DNA of 64,000 nucleotides from Zygnema cylindricum (GCA_037447655.1 JBBHKE010002248.1:196189-260188), one strand, 5' to 3'; counted from the first letter of the stretch, positions 22,386-34,680 are shown. Made by a program: numbers and translations. The notes: generated by a model from the letters alone, not told the origin.

Positions 22386-22889
22386 TATTGAATGAGAGGC
22401 CATGTGAGGCCAAAATAAAAATGAAGACAAAAGATGATATGTAGAGACAAAATAAAATAGGACCAAAAGACAAGAAATAAATAGATGACAAACTAGAGAA
22501 TGTAGGCGAGATGTTTGTCGTCAAAGTGTCCTTTTTGAATTGATAAATAATGCATGTGAGACAAGTGAATTTTATAGAACCGTTAAATGAAAACGTCGGT
22601 TCAAGGTAGATCTAGGACAATACGTAACTAATGTGGGTATAACTAGTTACGTTGAAAGAATTCTATTGACTTGCGATTCCACTGAGAATCATGTCTACAC
22701 TACAAAAGGTATTGTACATTCCACTAAGTATCATTCTATACTATAAAAGGTATTGTACATTCCACTAAGAGGATCATAACGTCATTTATAAAGTACAATA
22801 AAGGACATGTACTTCTATAGTAGAGTTTAGGATTTTAAGGATGTGAATTTAGACATACGCTTTAAGAGAGAAAATTAATACTTTCAATA
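22386..22889 (-). repeat. copia A, 3' LTR
   Basis: 504 bp, nearly identical to the 503-bp LTR at 60493-60995. Ends are the inverted TATTGAA/TTCAATA. The 5-bp duplication gttgt flanks the whole element (22381-22385 and 60996-61000). A C-run at 22890-22896 is the minus-strand polypurine tract GGGGGGG immediately before this LTR. Confidence 0.92.
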
Positions 22890-22911
22890 CCCCCCCTCGA
22901 TTGAAGCATGG

Positions 22912-24605
22912 CTAGTCACGAAGACCGACGGTGAAAATGTGTTGGTGAAGCAAAGGGCGAGAGAGGGGTTCGGTAAGAAAATCGGCAAGTTGAGAAGTCG
23001 AAGCACAATGAGAGAAAGAGACTGTGCCGTCGATGATTTTTTCTCGAGTAAAATGAACCTGAATATCAATGTGTTTGGTGCGAGTGTGATGAATCAAATT
23101 CTTCATAAGGGCTAAAGCCCTTTGAGAATCATAAAAAACGGGAGTGGTGGGAAAGAGAGATCGGTGAGAAGGCGGCGGAACCAAATGGCCGATTTGGTGG
23201 CGGAGGTGCCGGCCATATATTCGGCGTCGGTGGAGGAGAGGACAACCGTAGTTTGCTTGAAGGAAGACGAAGAAACAAGGCCATTGTGGAGGGAGAAACA
23301 AACACCGGAAAATCGAGCGTCGATCGTGGGGTTGATTTCCCCAATCCGCATCACAATATTCAAAAATAGAGGTATCCGGGAAGAAGAAAAAGGGGACGGG
23401 GATGAGGAACGAGAGGAAAAAGAGAAAGTGAGGTGAAGATGCTTGGTCCTTTGAAGGTAACGAAGTATCCGTTTGGCGGCTTGGAGATGCGTAAGGGTGG
23501 CACAATGAGAAAATTGCGATAAAAGACAAACAACTATGCAAATATCGGTCCTAGTACCAAGCATAGCATACATTAACTTTCCTATAATAGAGCGGTAAAG
23601 GGAAGCTACATCTCCTTGGGCATTCCCATCGGAGGCTAGTTTGGTAAGAAGAGTATTAGGATCAAGAGGAATAGTTACCAGAATGCAATCAGCCATATGA
23701 AATTGTTCCAAAAGATCAATGATGTAATGTTCTTGACTCATACGTAAAATGCGTGCAGATCTGTGACGTAAAACCGTAATGCCTAGCAATAATCAAGATC
23801 GCCTAAATCAGTCATTGGCCAATGTGATGAGAGAATAATTTTGATTTTGTGTATTTCTGTCTTGCTAGGACCAGCGAGAATGAGATCATCGACATAAATA
23901 ATGATAATGATTAAATTGTCTTCGTACCTCTAACATAAATTCCAAGATCTGCATTTATTTCTCTAAATCCTTATTTTAACAAAACACAGACTAGCGTTTT
24001 ATGTCACACACGTGGGGCCTGCTTGAGGCCATAAATGGAATTTTGCAAGTGACAAACTAGAGATTCTTTACCAATGATGACGAAACCAGGCGCTTGATCC
24101 ATGTAGATGTCCTCATCAAGACTGCCATGGAGAAAAGCAGTTTTAACATCAAGTTGCTGAAAGCTCCCAGTAATAGATGGCGGCAAGAGACAAAATCGTA
24201 CGAATGGAGTCAAATTTTGCGACAGGGGCAAAAGTTTCGTGGTTGTCCACTCCTTCTGTTTGTAAGTAACCCTTCGCCACCAAGCGCGGTTTGTACCGTT
24301 CGATAGATCCGCCGACGAACGTTTGATTTTGAAGACCCATTTCGAACCAATAGTGCGGCAATTTGGCGGCAGTGTACAAAGCGTCCAGGTCTTATTTGTC
24401 ATTAATGATTCGTACTCCTAAGTAGCTGCGAGGCGCCACATGTTAGCGCCAGGTCGTTTTAAAGCAGATTATAATGTAGGTGGGTCGTGGATGTCAGCAA
24501 GGTTGGTGTGAGCCAATTTGTCGAGGATTTTCCAAGTGGGAATTCTCGTGCGTGTGCAGTGTCGTACGGAAATTTGTTCAGGTGAAATAGTCGATTCCAA
24601 AAAAT
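22912..24605 (-). pseudogene. copia A pol: reverse transcriptase and RNase H part
   Basis: Minus-strand RT begins near 24400 ([20 protein letters not shown]), continues with [18 protein letters not shown] and IYGLKQAP, and keeps the catalytic YVDD at 23885-23896. RNase H follows with CDADWG (near 23370) and TRTKHIDIQVHFTREKI (near 23060). The RNase H part is in a different frame from the preceding segment, so at least one frameshift exists, and the stretch 23800-24000 has stops. The upstream half of pol lies 32 kb away at 56470-60510 because element C is inserted here. Confidence 0.85.
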
Positions 24606-24943
24606 CAAACGTAGTTGCAATTCTGTATCCTCCATTAGACGACAGAATACAAGAAGCCTCTAGATAGCTTTTAACTAACCAATTTCAAGCCACAATCGCT
24701 GCTGCCCAAGATGGCAAACTGACAGTTTGACTGCACCTTTGTGTAGCCTGGACTCTCATGAGTCCGTAAGAAAAAAAATCTGGGAAAACGGCCAACTAGT
24801 CGATTAATTATAAGGTGGCAAAAATGCCAAGTTTATATAAACTCTCAAAGGGAAAGAGGTTACTACCTTCCAAATTCTCTAAGTTCTAAACCCATCTCAC
24901 AACCCCTATCTACTCACGTACGAATCAATCAGATTACTGTAGG

Positions 24944-24990
24944 GTACAGAAAGGTACTACGGCCGATGTACTTTCTGTACGGCCTGTGTA
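24944..24990. promoter_or_regulatory. GTAC hairpin in LTR C
   Basis: gggtacagaaaggtac and gtactttctgtacggcc form inverted arms around acggccgat, upstream of the TATA-like box in the minus-strand sense. The same hairpin is at 55787-55832 and 17773-17816. Confidence 0.6.
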
Positions 24991-25341
24991 CGACAATGTC
25001 ATTGAGTGAATGCGTGTCCACTTTTAACTCGTCTTTATGTTCCTCGGAATTCTTGCGACCAAATGTTATCCCTCCACGTGGCGCCACGTTATGCCACGTC
25101 CACAAACGCCAAAATGACCATTCCGCGATCTCGTCAGTGATATACGCTGTCAGATTAAATATACCGTTAAATGTCGGCTGTCGAAACCAATGTTTGATTC
25201 ATTTGTTTCGTGCGAGATAATGTTCGCACTATATAACACTTGGTTCTATGTTCTTTTGTCCGTCATTCTGTTAATCGAATTCATGGTCTGAACATTATTC
25301 AAATAATTATCAAACCTAATATATCCTAACGGACTTCTACG

Positions 25342-25408
25342 AATGACTGGTTAGAGCTAACGGCTACGCCGCGCTCTGCCGCTCGGAGGTTTGAGTACTA
25401 CCGGACTC
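25342..25408 (+). other. antisense tRNA-like module in copia C 3' LTR
   Basis: A-box-like actggttagagc and a slightly decayed B box (ggtttgagtac), 216-282 nt from the LTR start and opposite in strand to the element. Confidence 0.6.
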
Positions 25409-25589
25409 AACCTTTTGTTGAGGTTGACGAAAGTCACCCTTTTGTCCTACCTACTTCGCTAGGACAGCCATGGCTCAACCACCCTCTCTATCCTTCAGTG
25501 ACTACAACAAGTATGGTGGGTAGAGAGAGGAGGTGGAGGCAGGCTGTCCGCCTTTTTTCTTTTTCCGATTTTACTGAACTATTTAGACC

Positions 25590-25641
25590 TAGAAAATACT
25601 ATATAAATCTAATAATTTCATTACTCCCCTTATTTTCTAGT
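25590..25641. promoter_or_regulatory. inverted repeat bracketing the copia C polypurine tract
   Basis: CTAGAAAATA (25590-25599) and TATTTTCTAG (25632-25641) flank the LTR start and the polypurine tract AAGGGGAG (minus strand). The same 10-bp pair brackets the tract in D, E, G and H. Confidence 0.7.
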
Positions 25642-25669
25642 CTAACTTTAACTTTAGTTTTAATCCACA

Positions 25670-26527
25670 CTATTCTTTGCAATATTTTAATTTGGGAGAA
25701 GACATCGGTTTTGTCATCATATCAACCACCATTTCCTCATCAGATTTATATACAAGATTCACAATCTTATTCTCAACTTTTTCTCTTACGAAACTCAATC
25801 TTATATCCATATGCTTAGCATTAAAATGATGTTTTGGATTAGCTGCGATTGCAATGACAACTTGATTAACACAAAAAACTTGATGCACTCCCTCTTTCAT
25901 ATACCCCAGTTCTTGCAACAAGGATTTGACCCACACCAACTTTTTCATACCAGAACAAGAGGCCATATACTCAACCTCAATAGTAGACTGAGCAACCACC
26001 TTTTGTTGCTTACTACTCCAACAGCAAGCACCTTCCCCAACATACAACACATACCCAAAAATACATCTTCTCATAGGTGTGTCCCGATAACTGGCATCAC
26101 TCCAAGTTGTGATGTCACTGTACTCCCCTCCCAAAAGAAACAATAACTCTCTAGTTCCCACCAAATAACCCATGACTCTTTTGGCTGCCTCCCAATCTCT
26201 CTTCCTAGGATCATTAAGACTCCTACTGAGTACTCCAACTGCTGTCGCTATGTCCGGCCTTGTACAGTTCATAAAATAGATCAAACTTCCTACAAACTGT
26301 CTATAAGGGATTGACTTCATCAACTCTTTCTCCTCTGGACTCATGTGATCATCTAAGTTCATCACTCCTCTTTCTACACTCCTATTGCAAAAAAATTTCA
26401 AGTCCATGGGAGTGGTACAACTGTTAGCCTTTTCCATCTGGAATTTCTTTAGTATATTACCTGTTGCTTCTTTTTGAGTAAGTCTGATAACCCTTTTTCC
26501 CCTATCTCTCTCCATTTGGATCCTCAG
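25670..26527 (-). pseudogene. copia C pol: C-terminal RT and RNase H
   Basis: A 281-codon open frame on the minus strand. It contains VGSLIYFMNCTRPDIATAVG, then TTWSDASYRDTPMRRC, VVAQSTIEVEYMASCSGMKK, and KHMDIRLSFVREKVENKIV with MVVDMMTKPM, which is the full Ty1/copia RNase H. The RNase H aspartate (WSDA) and glutamate (EVEYMA) positions are retained. Only this part of C is continuously open; other domains have stops or frameshifts, so the element is not autonomous as it stands. Confidence 0.88.
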
Positions 26528-26563
26528 AATTTATTTTGCCTCACCTAAATCCTTCATATCAAA

Positions 26564-27200
26564 TCAGCTTCTAAGATCTTTCTTTAGCCTATTGATCTTT
26601 TCTAAAGACTTACTGAGCACAAGCAAATTATCCACATATATTGCAATAAAAATGACACCATTCTCATCCTCAAATATATAGATAGAATGGTCAGAGCTGA
26701 TTTGGATATATCCTAAACCAGTGAGAAACTCATCTAGTTTCTTATTCCACAGTCGAGGAGCCTGCTTCAGTCTATATAAGGACTTTATAAGCTTGCACAC
26801 TTTGCTCTCTTCTCCTTCCTCCACAAATCCCGCTGGTTGCCTCATGAAAATTTCATCCCTTTAACTCACCATTAAGAAAGGGAGTCTTAATGTCCATCTG
26901 GTGTATTTCCATGTCTTCTGCTACAGCCAGACTGAGGAGAACCTTTATTGATGGGAACCGAACAACAGGAGCAATGGTCTCCTCATAGTCAATCCCCTCT
27001 TTTTGGTGAACCCCTTTGCTACCAATCGAGCCTTATATCTCTCAATGGCATTATCTGGGTTCAGCTTTAGTTTAAACACCCATTTACACCCAATCGATTT
27101 CTGTTCGGAGGACAGTCCGCTAGTTCCCAGGTATTTGCTTCCATGATAGAGGCCATCTCATCATTTATGGCGCTAATCCATCTGTTTTTCTCTAGACTGT
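26564..27200 (-). pseudogene. copia C pol: reverse transcriptase
   Basis: Minus strand, split by frameshifts. The conserved RPAGFVEEGEESKVC, YRLKQAPRLWNKKLDEFLTG and AIYVDNLLVLSKSLEKI blocks are visible, with upstream ERYKARLVAK-like sequence near 27030. The catalytic YVDD reads YVDN (near 26620), so the second aspartate is lost. Confidence 0.85.
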
Positions 27201-27649
27201 TTACTGCCTCCGAGTATGACTGAGGCTCATCTGGGTGAGATAGCTTAGTTACCTTGTGAGCTACCTGTTGTTCTAGGATCGTTTTGCTGCTCCTTCTCCC
27301 CCCCTCAAACTCCGAAGTTGGGATGGTGGGAAGGCTTGGATTTCTCCTTTATCTCGCATAGGTGCCCCTATCCATGGAATCCAATTCCGTTTCCTTTTTT
27401 TCTGTCTCCTCGAATTCCATAAAGATATGTGTTGTTTCAGGTGGATCTCATGTGTCTTGGATCTCCCGGAATTTGCAATCCGTGTTTCACTCATGTCCTT
27501 TTCGGGAAGTACGGAGTCCTCCTCACCTTCACACTCAAATCAAATTCTTATCTTCTTGGTATATTTAAAAGGGTCAAATGACTTCCCTTCATCCATGACA
27601 ACTAGGTGTTTGACCAGAATGATATCTCTCTTTGCTAAGTCATAGACTC

Positions 27650-28518
27650 TATATCCATTGACATCCTCATCATATCCTACAAAGTATCTAGGTTTTCCCT
27701 TAGCATCTAGTGTCCAGTTTTACCTATCCGTGTCAAGACTGTAAACTTGGCTACCGAATACTTTAAGGTGAGAGATTTTTGGTTTTCTTCCCACCCATCT
27801 CTCATAAGGTGTCATTCCCTTTACAGCTGAGGTAAGGACTCTATTCTTAATGTAGTTGGCATAATTCATGGCCTCTGCCCAAAATTTCTTTCCTATTTTC
27901 TTGTCGGCCAACATACTACATGCACTATCTCCTAGTGTTCGGTTGAATCTCTCAGCTACCTGATTTTGTTCTGGGTTATATGGTACAATTTTTTTGGTGT
28001 TGAACTCCTTCATCTCTCAAGTATTCCTCAAACTTGTTAGAGGTATATTCCCCCCCCTTATCACTCTTTATTCTCTTAATATGAGTTCCATGCAATTTCT
28101 CACTCCAGGCTTTATATTCCTTAAAGTAAGTTGATATTTCTGACTTTGATTTTAAGAAGTAGACTCTAGAGTATCTAGACCAGTAATCGGTTATTTTCAT
28201 CATAAACCTCTTTCCTCCCATCGAAGGTACTTTTGCAGGTCCCCAGATATCTATGTGAACTAGATCTAGTACTTTCGCACCTTTATATGTGGCGCCTTTG
28301 GGAAATGGAAGTTTGTGAGCCTCACCTTGAGCACACCCACTAGAATCATTCATCATTTCATTATCCCTAAACTGAATGCCTTCTACTACCCCAAGTTTTT
28401 TCATTTCCCTCAACCTATCAAAATGCACATGCCCTAATCGCTTATGCCAAATCATCAACTTTGGAACACCAACATAGTAAGCATTCTTCTTTTCATTACT
28501 CAGGTTAAGCCTAAACAT
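27650..28518 (-). pseudogene. copia C pol: GAG-pre-integrase and integrase
   Basis: Minus strand. MIWHKRLGHVHFDRLREM is the zinc-binding HHCC N-terminus, with GCAQGEAHKLPFPK completing it. The catalytic core follows: DLVHIDIWGP (first Asp), RIKSDKGGEY (second Asp) and NPEQNQVAERFNR (Glu), then NYANYIKNRVLTSAVKGMTP. A frameshift near 27990 separates the second Asp from the Glu. Confidence 0.88.
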
Positions 28519-28539
28519 TCATTGGCTTCCCTTATCTGC

Positions 28540-29725
28540 CGTGAACTAAACTTCATCCCCATACCTAGCTGTAACGACTCCCTTTCTACTTAAGGTATCA
28601 AACTCTTTGTCATCTAACAAAGACGTAGAGACAAGATTTTTACTCAGCTGAGAATGTACATCTGAGAATGTGGGTATAGAAGTCTTACCCTTCACTAAGA
28701 CTTTTAGATCAACTTATCCCACTAGATCTGTAGTAACCACTCTCCCATCCCCATACTTTATCTCTACTGTAGGGATCTTTCTTAGCTTAGTGAAGAGTTC
28801 ATTATCACGACACATATGTATGGATGCACCTGAGTCATTGATCCATCCTTCCTGTGGAGCTTCCCGAATTGCTCCAAGGGCACACTTCTGTCTCTGAGGG
28901 ATCTCTTTCTCCTCCAGACTCTCGTCGAGAATAAGTTCCTCGTCCTCGGTTTTTCCTGTCACTTTTGTAACCACAAGTACCTTTTTCTTCCCTCCAAAAA
29001 AACCCCCTCCACGGTTCTCTTAGAGCCTCAGCTGCGATAGCATGAAACAATCCGCGATAAAGTGTCCCGACTTTTTGCAAAAATGACAAAGACCCTTTGG
29101 GGGCCTTCTTCCTGCAGGCTGATCTCTTACTCTTTTGTATGGTTTCTTCCTGTCCTTCCCCCATCGATCCCCTTCTGCAGGTAGTGCTTCAATGCTCTTT
29201 CCTCCTCTCCTAATCTCCATGGTGTTTTCCTGCACAAGTATCATCCGGACCACTGTATTCCACTTCCATGAAATTTCAATCATTTCTTGTACTCGTTACA
29301 CTATGTTCTCGTACCCATCTGGTAACTTCATGACGAGAGTGTTAACTTTCATTTTCATTGTACCTATCCACCTGGCACTTTCCATCTCTATATACAAACA
29401 AGAAAGATCATTACAATACTCTACAATTTTTCCTCATTTGTAAGTCTAACTCACTAGTTTTTGCTCAGCAAACTGGAGCTCCTGAATAGTACTTGCGCTA
29501 TAGATCTCCACCAAACTCACCCACTACTCCTCGGCCTTCTAAATGTGAAGGTGAGGGGTGGCCAAAGCTTGAGTGAGGTGCCTTAGGATGAAGTTATTGG
29601 CAACCATGTTTACATCTTCCCTCATTTAAGTATCGTTCTCCACGGTCTTCACGGTCGCCTATCCCCGTGCTGTGGAAATGTGAGTGAGTGGTGCTCCTTC
29701 CGTTTCCCCTTTTGAGGCACACTGC
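28540..29725 (-). pseudogene. copia C: 3' part of gag, zinc knuckle and protease
   Basis: Minus strand. The CCHC zinc knuckle CHFCKKSGHFIADC (near 29060-29105) is followed by the aspartic protease active site, here WINDSGASIHMC (near 28800-28850; usual DSGAS retained), then RKIPTVEIKYGDGRVVTT. Several frame changes lie between the pieces. The 5' part of gag lies at 50990-51132 and 55383-55480, because D and H are inserted in it. Confidence 0.82.
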
Positions 29726-29935
29726 TATAGAAATTAAAGGCTATTTTAGTATTTTCTAGGTTTTGTAAATTGCAGGAAAGAAGCAGAGGCAGTCTGCCTC
29801 CAACTCCTTTGTCCAACTCCCACACTTGTCGCAGTTCTGAAAGATGGAGAGGGAGATAGAGCCATGGCCGCCTATGCTATCCAGACGGGGACAGACATTA
29901 GATTGGTAGATTTACCAAAATAGATATTGACGAAA

Positions 29936-30010
29936 CCAAGATTTGAACCTGGTACCTGCCGTCTGTTAAAGCCGCCAGTAGCCGTTAGCCTTAGCTAATT
30001 AGACTAGGAT
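29936..30010 (-). other. antisense tRNA-like module in copia D 5' LTR
   Basis: Minus strand: A box TTAGCTAAGGC and B box GGTTCAAATCT with T arm CCAGG-TTCAAAT-CTTGG (one G-U pair). It lies 210-284 nt from the LTR start. The partner copy is at 50179-50252. Confidence 0.68.
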
Positions 30011-30383
30011 TAAGGTTATACAATATAAGGTTTAATAATTAAATAAATATGTACACGTAGTCTATTTCATTTAACGGGATATTTGGACTTAGAAACAGTT
30101 TGTAAAGTACGGCATACGGCATATCCGAAACGGATACCGCGTAATTTTTTTTTGAAGGCGAAACAAATATCGCGCAAGTATTTATGACGGCTAGGATTGA
30201 AATCCGGTTTAATCGGACGGCCGCGAAGCATGCCGAGATCGTGGAATAGTTTTTCGACGGTTTGCGGTCAACGTCACATCGAATGACACGTGGCACAACC
30301 ATATTGGAATACGACATCTCTAGGGATTACAGGAACGAATCCATAAATGACATGTGTCGACTTGTTCGCCATGTCGTACAATG

Positions 30384-30428
30384 GCCGTACAGAAAGTACA
30401 CCGACACTTGTACTTTTCTGTACGATAG
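30384..30428. promoter_or_regulatory. GTAC hairpin in LTR D
   Basis: ccgtacagaaagtaca and tgtacttttctgtacg are inverted arms separated by ccgacact. The copy in the 3' LTR (50626-50668) has several changes in its arms. Confidence 0.6.
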
Positions 30429-30757
30429 AGTATTATGATTGGTGTCGTACTTCAGTAGATAAAGTTTTAGAGAGAGATAGGACTTAGAAAAACTTGATAG
30501 ATTGGACCCTCTCTCTTAGGGAGCTTCTGTACAAAGGTCAACTTTGACCCTTCATATCTTACTGCTCAAGGGAGCAAATTCAGAGATTCTTTTTGCTATC
30601 AAATCAAGGGAGTCTTCCCTTCACAGTGGTGAAAATAGTCAGGTTTTTGTCTACTAGATTGGCGGTTATTCTTGCCGAAACACAAAAGGGTCAGGGTTAT
30701 TGTAGAGGCTTCGTGTGAGTTGCCTACTTTGAGGACCTTTGGAGGTCTCAAAGTTCA

Positions 30758-30773
30758 GGTTATGGGCCCACCA
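30758..30773 (+). other. primer-binding site of copia D (half-tRNA type)
   Basis: GGTTATGGGCCCACCA, exactly complementary to TGGTGGGCCCATAACC in the anticodon arm of plant initiator tRNA-Met. It starts directly at the LTR end. Confidence 0.8.
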
Positions 30774-31897
30774 TCTGCCCATATTCATTGGAGCTGGCTT
30801 CATATACTGGGAAAGTATGATGATTGGAGCTGTATGTGAGAAACGGTTTTGGCGAATAGTGAGTAGATGGGTGAGGCGTCCATCAAGTGTTGGGATCCCT
30901 CCATGGTTTGGAGGAAGCAGATTCACCAGAGATGCTGATATATCTTCAATGGAGGAGACAAAGGAATAGGAGGTGGTGGACAAATGGAAGGAGAAGGAGA
31001 CGGTCACACCAATAGCAACTCGTTCGGCATTCATATCACCTATTCTGAGGAACGAGGAGAATGATATGGATATCGAGGACTACAACAATATGGCGGCTAA
31101 GCACTTCATCCTCCGCCATCCTACTCAAGGGCTTGCATATGCTCATTTGTTGGTAGAAAGGGCATCCAATCTTTGGGTGTCTCTCATAGAGATGTACCGA
31201 AGTGGTACGATTCAGCAACAACAATAGGCTGATCAGAAAATTAAGGAGTATGTATACAAAAGGGGGGAAGATGTTGAATTTTTGCAATGAGCTTGCTACA
31301 CTTTTCATGGAACTAGAGAGTGCCGGAAAAGTATTCAGTGAAAATGAGAAGGTTATCTGTTTACTGATGAAGTTACCCGACGAGTTCGAGAACATAGTCA
31401 ACTGTGTGCAGGACTTGGCGGACTCTAGGTGGATTTGGAATGTTGTGGTAGGGATGATTCTCGTTCGGGAGAATACGATTGAGATCCGAAGGGGAGGAAA
31501 GAGTGGGCAAGCCTTGGCAGCTGGGACCAACTGGAGGAACAAGGATTCCCGAAAACAGGTTGGAAATTATTAAGGGGAAGGGCAGGAAAATCAGACTGAG
31601 GGGTTCGGACCATGGACTTCCAAGGGTTTGTGCCATTTTTGTAAGAAACACAGGCACTATATGGCAGAATGGAATAAGTTAACCAAGCTGCGGTGAAAGG
31701 AGGGGCAGACCGGCAGACCGGTGGACCCCGGAGAGGAAAGAAAAAGGCCCTTGTGACACAGGTACATGAGGCGGAAACCGAGGACGAGGACGATGAACTC
31801 CTATTAGATGAGGAGTTGGAAGCGAATAACGAGGTCAAAATTCCACGAAAGCAGAAATGTGCTTTCGGTGGATTGAAAGGTGAAGCAGGCTGGATTG
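30774..31897 (+). pseudogene. copia D gag to zinc-knuckle region
   Basis: Frameshifted gag: GFIYWESMMIGAVCEKRFWR, then AAKHFILRHPTQGLAYAHLL, KMLNFCNELATLFMELESAG and LLMKLPDEFENIVNCVQDL, as in the copia gag (UBN2-type) family. A decayed zinc knuckle (FVRNTGTIW) and acidic EDEDDELLLDEELEAN follow. The frame breaks at 31897 in GEAGWIV, where fragment F begins. E shows the expected continuation (WIVDSGAS protease). Confidence 0.82.
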
Positions 31898-32467
31898 TGA
31901 AAGATTACAAACCAAATAAAATACACACACAACAATGGTGTTCCTCCGAAAGCATTCAATATATTAAGCACAATGCAAATACAACTCATTTTTTTCCTTC
32001 TTTTTACTTTTGACCTTTCTACGCCTCCATAACAAGCTACGCCTCCAAAAAGATAGATAACCACTAAGTCCCAACAAGTATATATATGTACACAACTTAA
32101 ACGTGTAAGAGTCGACGCGCCGAAACATACAACCAAAAACTGCGAACCGGTTTGAATAACACGGTAAGACTAGAGAAAGGTCAACCGTGAACCGACTTCA
32201 ACTACACGGTACTACTAGACTTTACGTGAAGCAAAACGAACAAATAATTTCGACGTCACTTGCACGGTACGACCAAAACTTGCGTGAAACAAAACGAACA
32301 AACATTTTCTACGTCACTTCAAATATCTAGCGACGAAACAACTTCGTTGCTAACTTCTAAGTCACTTCAAATATCTAGCGACGAGACTACTTTCGTCGCT
32401 AGTCGTCGCTACTTTAGCTACGAGAGTATCTCGTCGCTAAGTAAGTGCTCAGTATAATATCCTAACA
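31898..32467 (-). repeat. LTR adjoining fragment F (3' LTR)
   Basis: 570 bp, on the plus strand TGAAAGATT...CCTAACA, hence TG...CA. It contains direct copies of tagcgacgaaacaac and similar, and a TATA-like atatatata near 32080-32090. A polypurine tract (minus GTAAGAGGGGGAA) abuts it at 32468-32480. This LTR is not recognisably the same as the LTR at 39361-40085. Confidence 0.7.
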
Positions 32468-32727
32468 TTCCCCCTCTTACTGAGACACTCAAAACTGTAG
32501 AAATTGATGGTCTGTTTTTAAGTATTTTTTAGGTCTAAATAGAAATATAGAAAGAAGTCGAGGCAGTCTATCTCTAACTTCTCTCTCAACCTCTCACACT
32601 TGTCGCAGTCACTGAGAAATTTGAGAGGAAGCTAGAGCCATGGCTACCTAGGCTATCCAAAGGTTTACGGGAAAATATATTAGTTTATTTACCATTAGGA
32701 GTTGATTTACTAAAAAGACATATGTTG

Positions 32728-32803
32728 CACCCAAGATTTGTTCCTGGTACCTGCCGGAGTGAAAGAGCCAATAGCCGTTGGCCTTATCCGTTAAGTCTAG
32801 AAC
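32728..32803 (-). other. antisense tRNA-like module in copia E 5' LTR
   Basis: Minus strand: TTAACGGATAAGGC as A box and caggaacaaatcttgg as a decayed T arm, 232-307 nt from the LTR start. The 3' LTR copy (38148-38225) has GATCAAATCCAGG. Confidence 0.55.
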
Positions 32804-33187
32804 TGGTGTTACGTACTATAGGGTTTGATATTTATTTAAACATTTCCACGTAGGATAATTCATTTAACTGAAACTGTTTACGGGATACATAGATCCAGTA
32901 ATGTAAAAGTACGGATTACGGTATGTATACAAAACGAGTACCGCGTATTTCTTTCTTTAACGAAACAAATACTGCGCATGTATTTATGACGGCTGTGATT
33001 GGAATTTGCATTCAATCGGACGGCAAGGAAGAAAGCCGAGATCACGGAAGAGATTCTCGGCGATTTATGGTCATCGCCACATCGAATGAGACGTGGCAAA
33101 ATTACGTTGGATTGCAGTATCTCCGGGGATTACGACACCAAATCCGGATATGACATGTGTCGACTTTTAGGCCATGTCGTACAATGT

Positions 33188-33229
33188 CCGTACAGAAAGT
33201 ACACCGGCAGCTGTACTTTTGTGTACGGA
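33188..33229. promoter_or_regulatory. GTAC hairpin in LTR E
   Basis: ccgtacagaaagtaca and tgtacttttgtgtacgg around ccggcagc. A second copy is at 38608-38649 in the 3' LTR. Confidence 0.62.
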
Positions 33230-33542
33230 AGTGCAATATGATTGGCTCCGTACATCAGTAGATAGAGTCTATGAGAGAGATAAGACTTAGAAAAATTAGT
33301 AGAGAGGACCCTCTCTCCCAGAGAGCTTGTGTACAAAAGGTCAAATTTGACCCTCCATAACTTACTACTCAGGGGAGCAAATTCAGAGATTCTTTTTGCT
33401 ATAGACTCTGAGGAGTCTTACCTTCATAGGGGTGAAGAAGGTTAGAGTTTTTGTTTGCCAGGGTGGCGGTTATTCGTGCTGAAAGACAAAGGGGTCAAGG
33501 TTATCCTAGAGGCTTCGTGTGAGCTGCATACTCTAAGGTCCT

Positions 33543-34680
33543 ATGAAGGTTTCACAGTTGCAGGTTATGGGCCCACCATCTAGGGTGCCCATATTCAATG
33601 GAATTGGCTTCATATACTGGGAAAGTATGATGACAGGAGCTCTATGTGAGAAAGGGTTTTGGGGAATAGTGAGTGGACGCGTGAGGCGCCCTTCCAGTCT
33701 TGGGATACCTTCTGGGTTTACAAGAGGCAGATTCACTAGAGATGCAGATCCATCATCAACGGAGGAGACAAAGGAAGGAGAGGTGGTGGACAAAGAAAAG
33801 GAGAAGGAGATGACCACACCAATAGCAACTGGTTCGGCATTCATGTCACATATACCGAGGAACGAGGTAAATGATAGAGATACCTAGGACTTCAACAATA
33901 TGGCGGCAAAACACTTCATCCTCCGCCATCTTACTCAAAGACTTGCATGTCAACATTTGCAGGTAGAAAGGGCATCCGATCTTTGGATGGCTCTGATAGG
34001 GATGTACAGAAGTGGTACAATTCAGTAACAACAGTTGACTGATCATAAAGTTAAAGAGTATGTATACAAAAGGGGGAAGATGTTGGATTTTTGCAATGAG
34101 CTTGCTACACTTTTCATGGAGCTAGAGATTGCTGGAAAAGATTTTAGTGAAAAAGAAAAGGTTAACTGTCTACTGATGAAACTACCCGATGAGTTCGAGA
34201 ACATAGTCAACCGTGTGTAGGACTTGCCAGACTCAAGGTCGACATGGAACTAAGTGGTAGGAATGATTCTCGTTCGGGAGAATAAAATTGAGATCCGAAG
34301 GGGAGGAAAGAGTGGGCAAGCCTTGGCAGCTGGGACCAACTGGAGGAACAAGGATTCCCGGAGACCGATTGGAAATTACAGAGAGTGGGGGGCAGAAAAA
34401 TTAGACCGACGAGTTCGGACCAAGGGCTCCAAGGGTTTATGTCATTTCTGTAAGAAACCAGGGCACTATATGGCGGAGTGCACTAAGCTAACCGAGCTTC
34501 GGTTAAAGGAAAAGCAGACCGGAGGAACCCCGAGAGGAAAGAAAAAGGCCCTTGTGACACACGTACATGAGGTGGAATCCAAAGACGAGGACGATGAGCT
34601 CCTTTTGAATGAGAAGTTGGAAGCGACAAACGAGGTAGAAATTCCACGAAAGGAGAAATGTGCTTTCTTTGGATGAAAGG
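33543..34680 (+). pseudogene. copia E gag with zinc knuckle
   Basis: ATG at 33543 lies in the 5' LTR; MKVSQLQVMGPPSRVPIFNG spans the LTR end and the primer-binding site (33563-33578). Gag continues GFIYWESMMTGALCEKGFWG. Stops follow at about 33885 and 34026, and a TAG near 34218; KMLDFCNELATLFMELEIAG and LLMKLPDEFENIVNRV remain. A perfect zinc knuckle CHFCKKPGHYMAEC lies near 34440-34480. Nonsense changes make it inactive. Confidence 0.88.

Larger units (their letters stand above)
24616..25624 (-). repeat. copia C, 3' LTR
   Basis: 1009 bp, the same length as the partner at 55461-56469. Starts tgcaattctg on the plus strand. The element's flanks are gtagt (left, 24611-24615) and atagt (right, 56470-56474), a 4/5 target duplication. 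A TATA-like tttata lies near 24833-24838. Confidence 0.9.
29726..30757 (+). repeat. copia D, 5' LTR
   Basis: 1032 bp, beginning tatagaaatt (decayed TG) and ending aagttca before the primer-binding site. Partner LTR at 49969-50989. Flanking duplication actgc (29721-29725) versus actgt (50990-50994). The gag ATG seen in E is TTG here (about 30738). Confidence 0.9.
32496..33562 (+). repeat. copia E, 5' LTR
   Basis: 1067 bp, TGTAGAAATTG...AGTTGCA, closely matching 37915-38982 (1068 bp). The flank aaaac (32491-32495) is matched on the right by aaaaac, consistent with a target duplication plus one extra A. Contains a GTAC hairpin at 33188-33229. Confidence 0.93.
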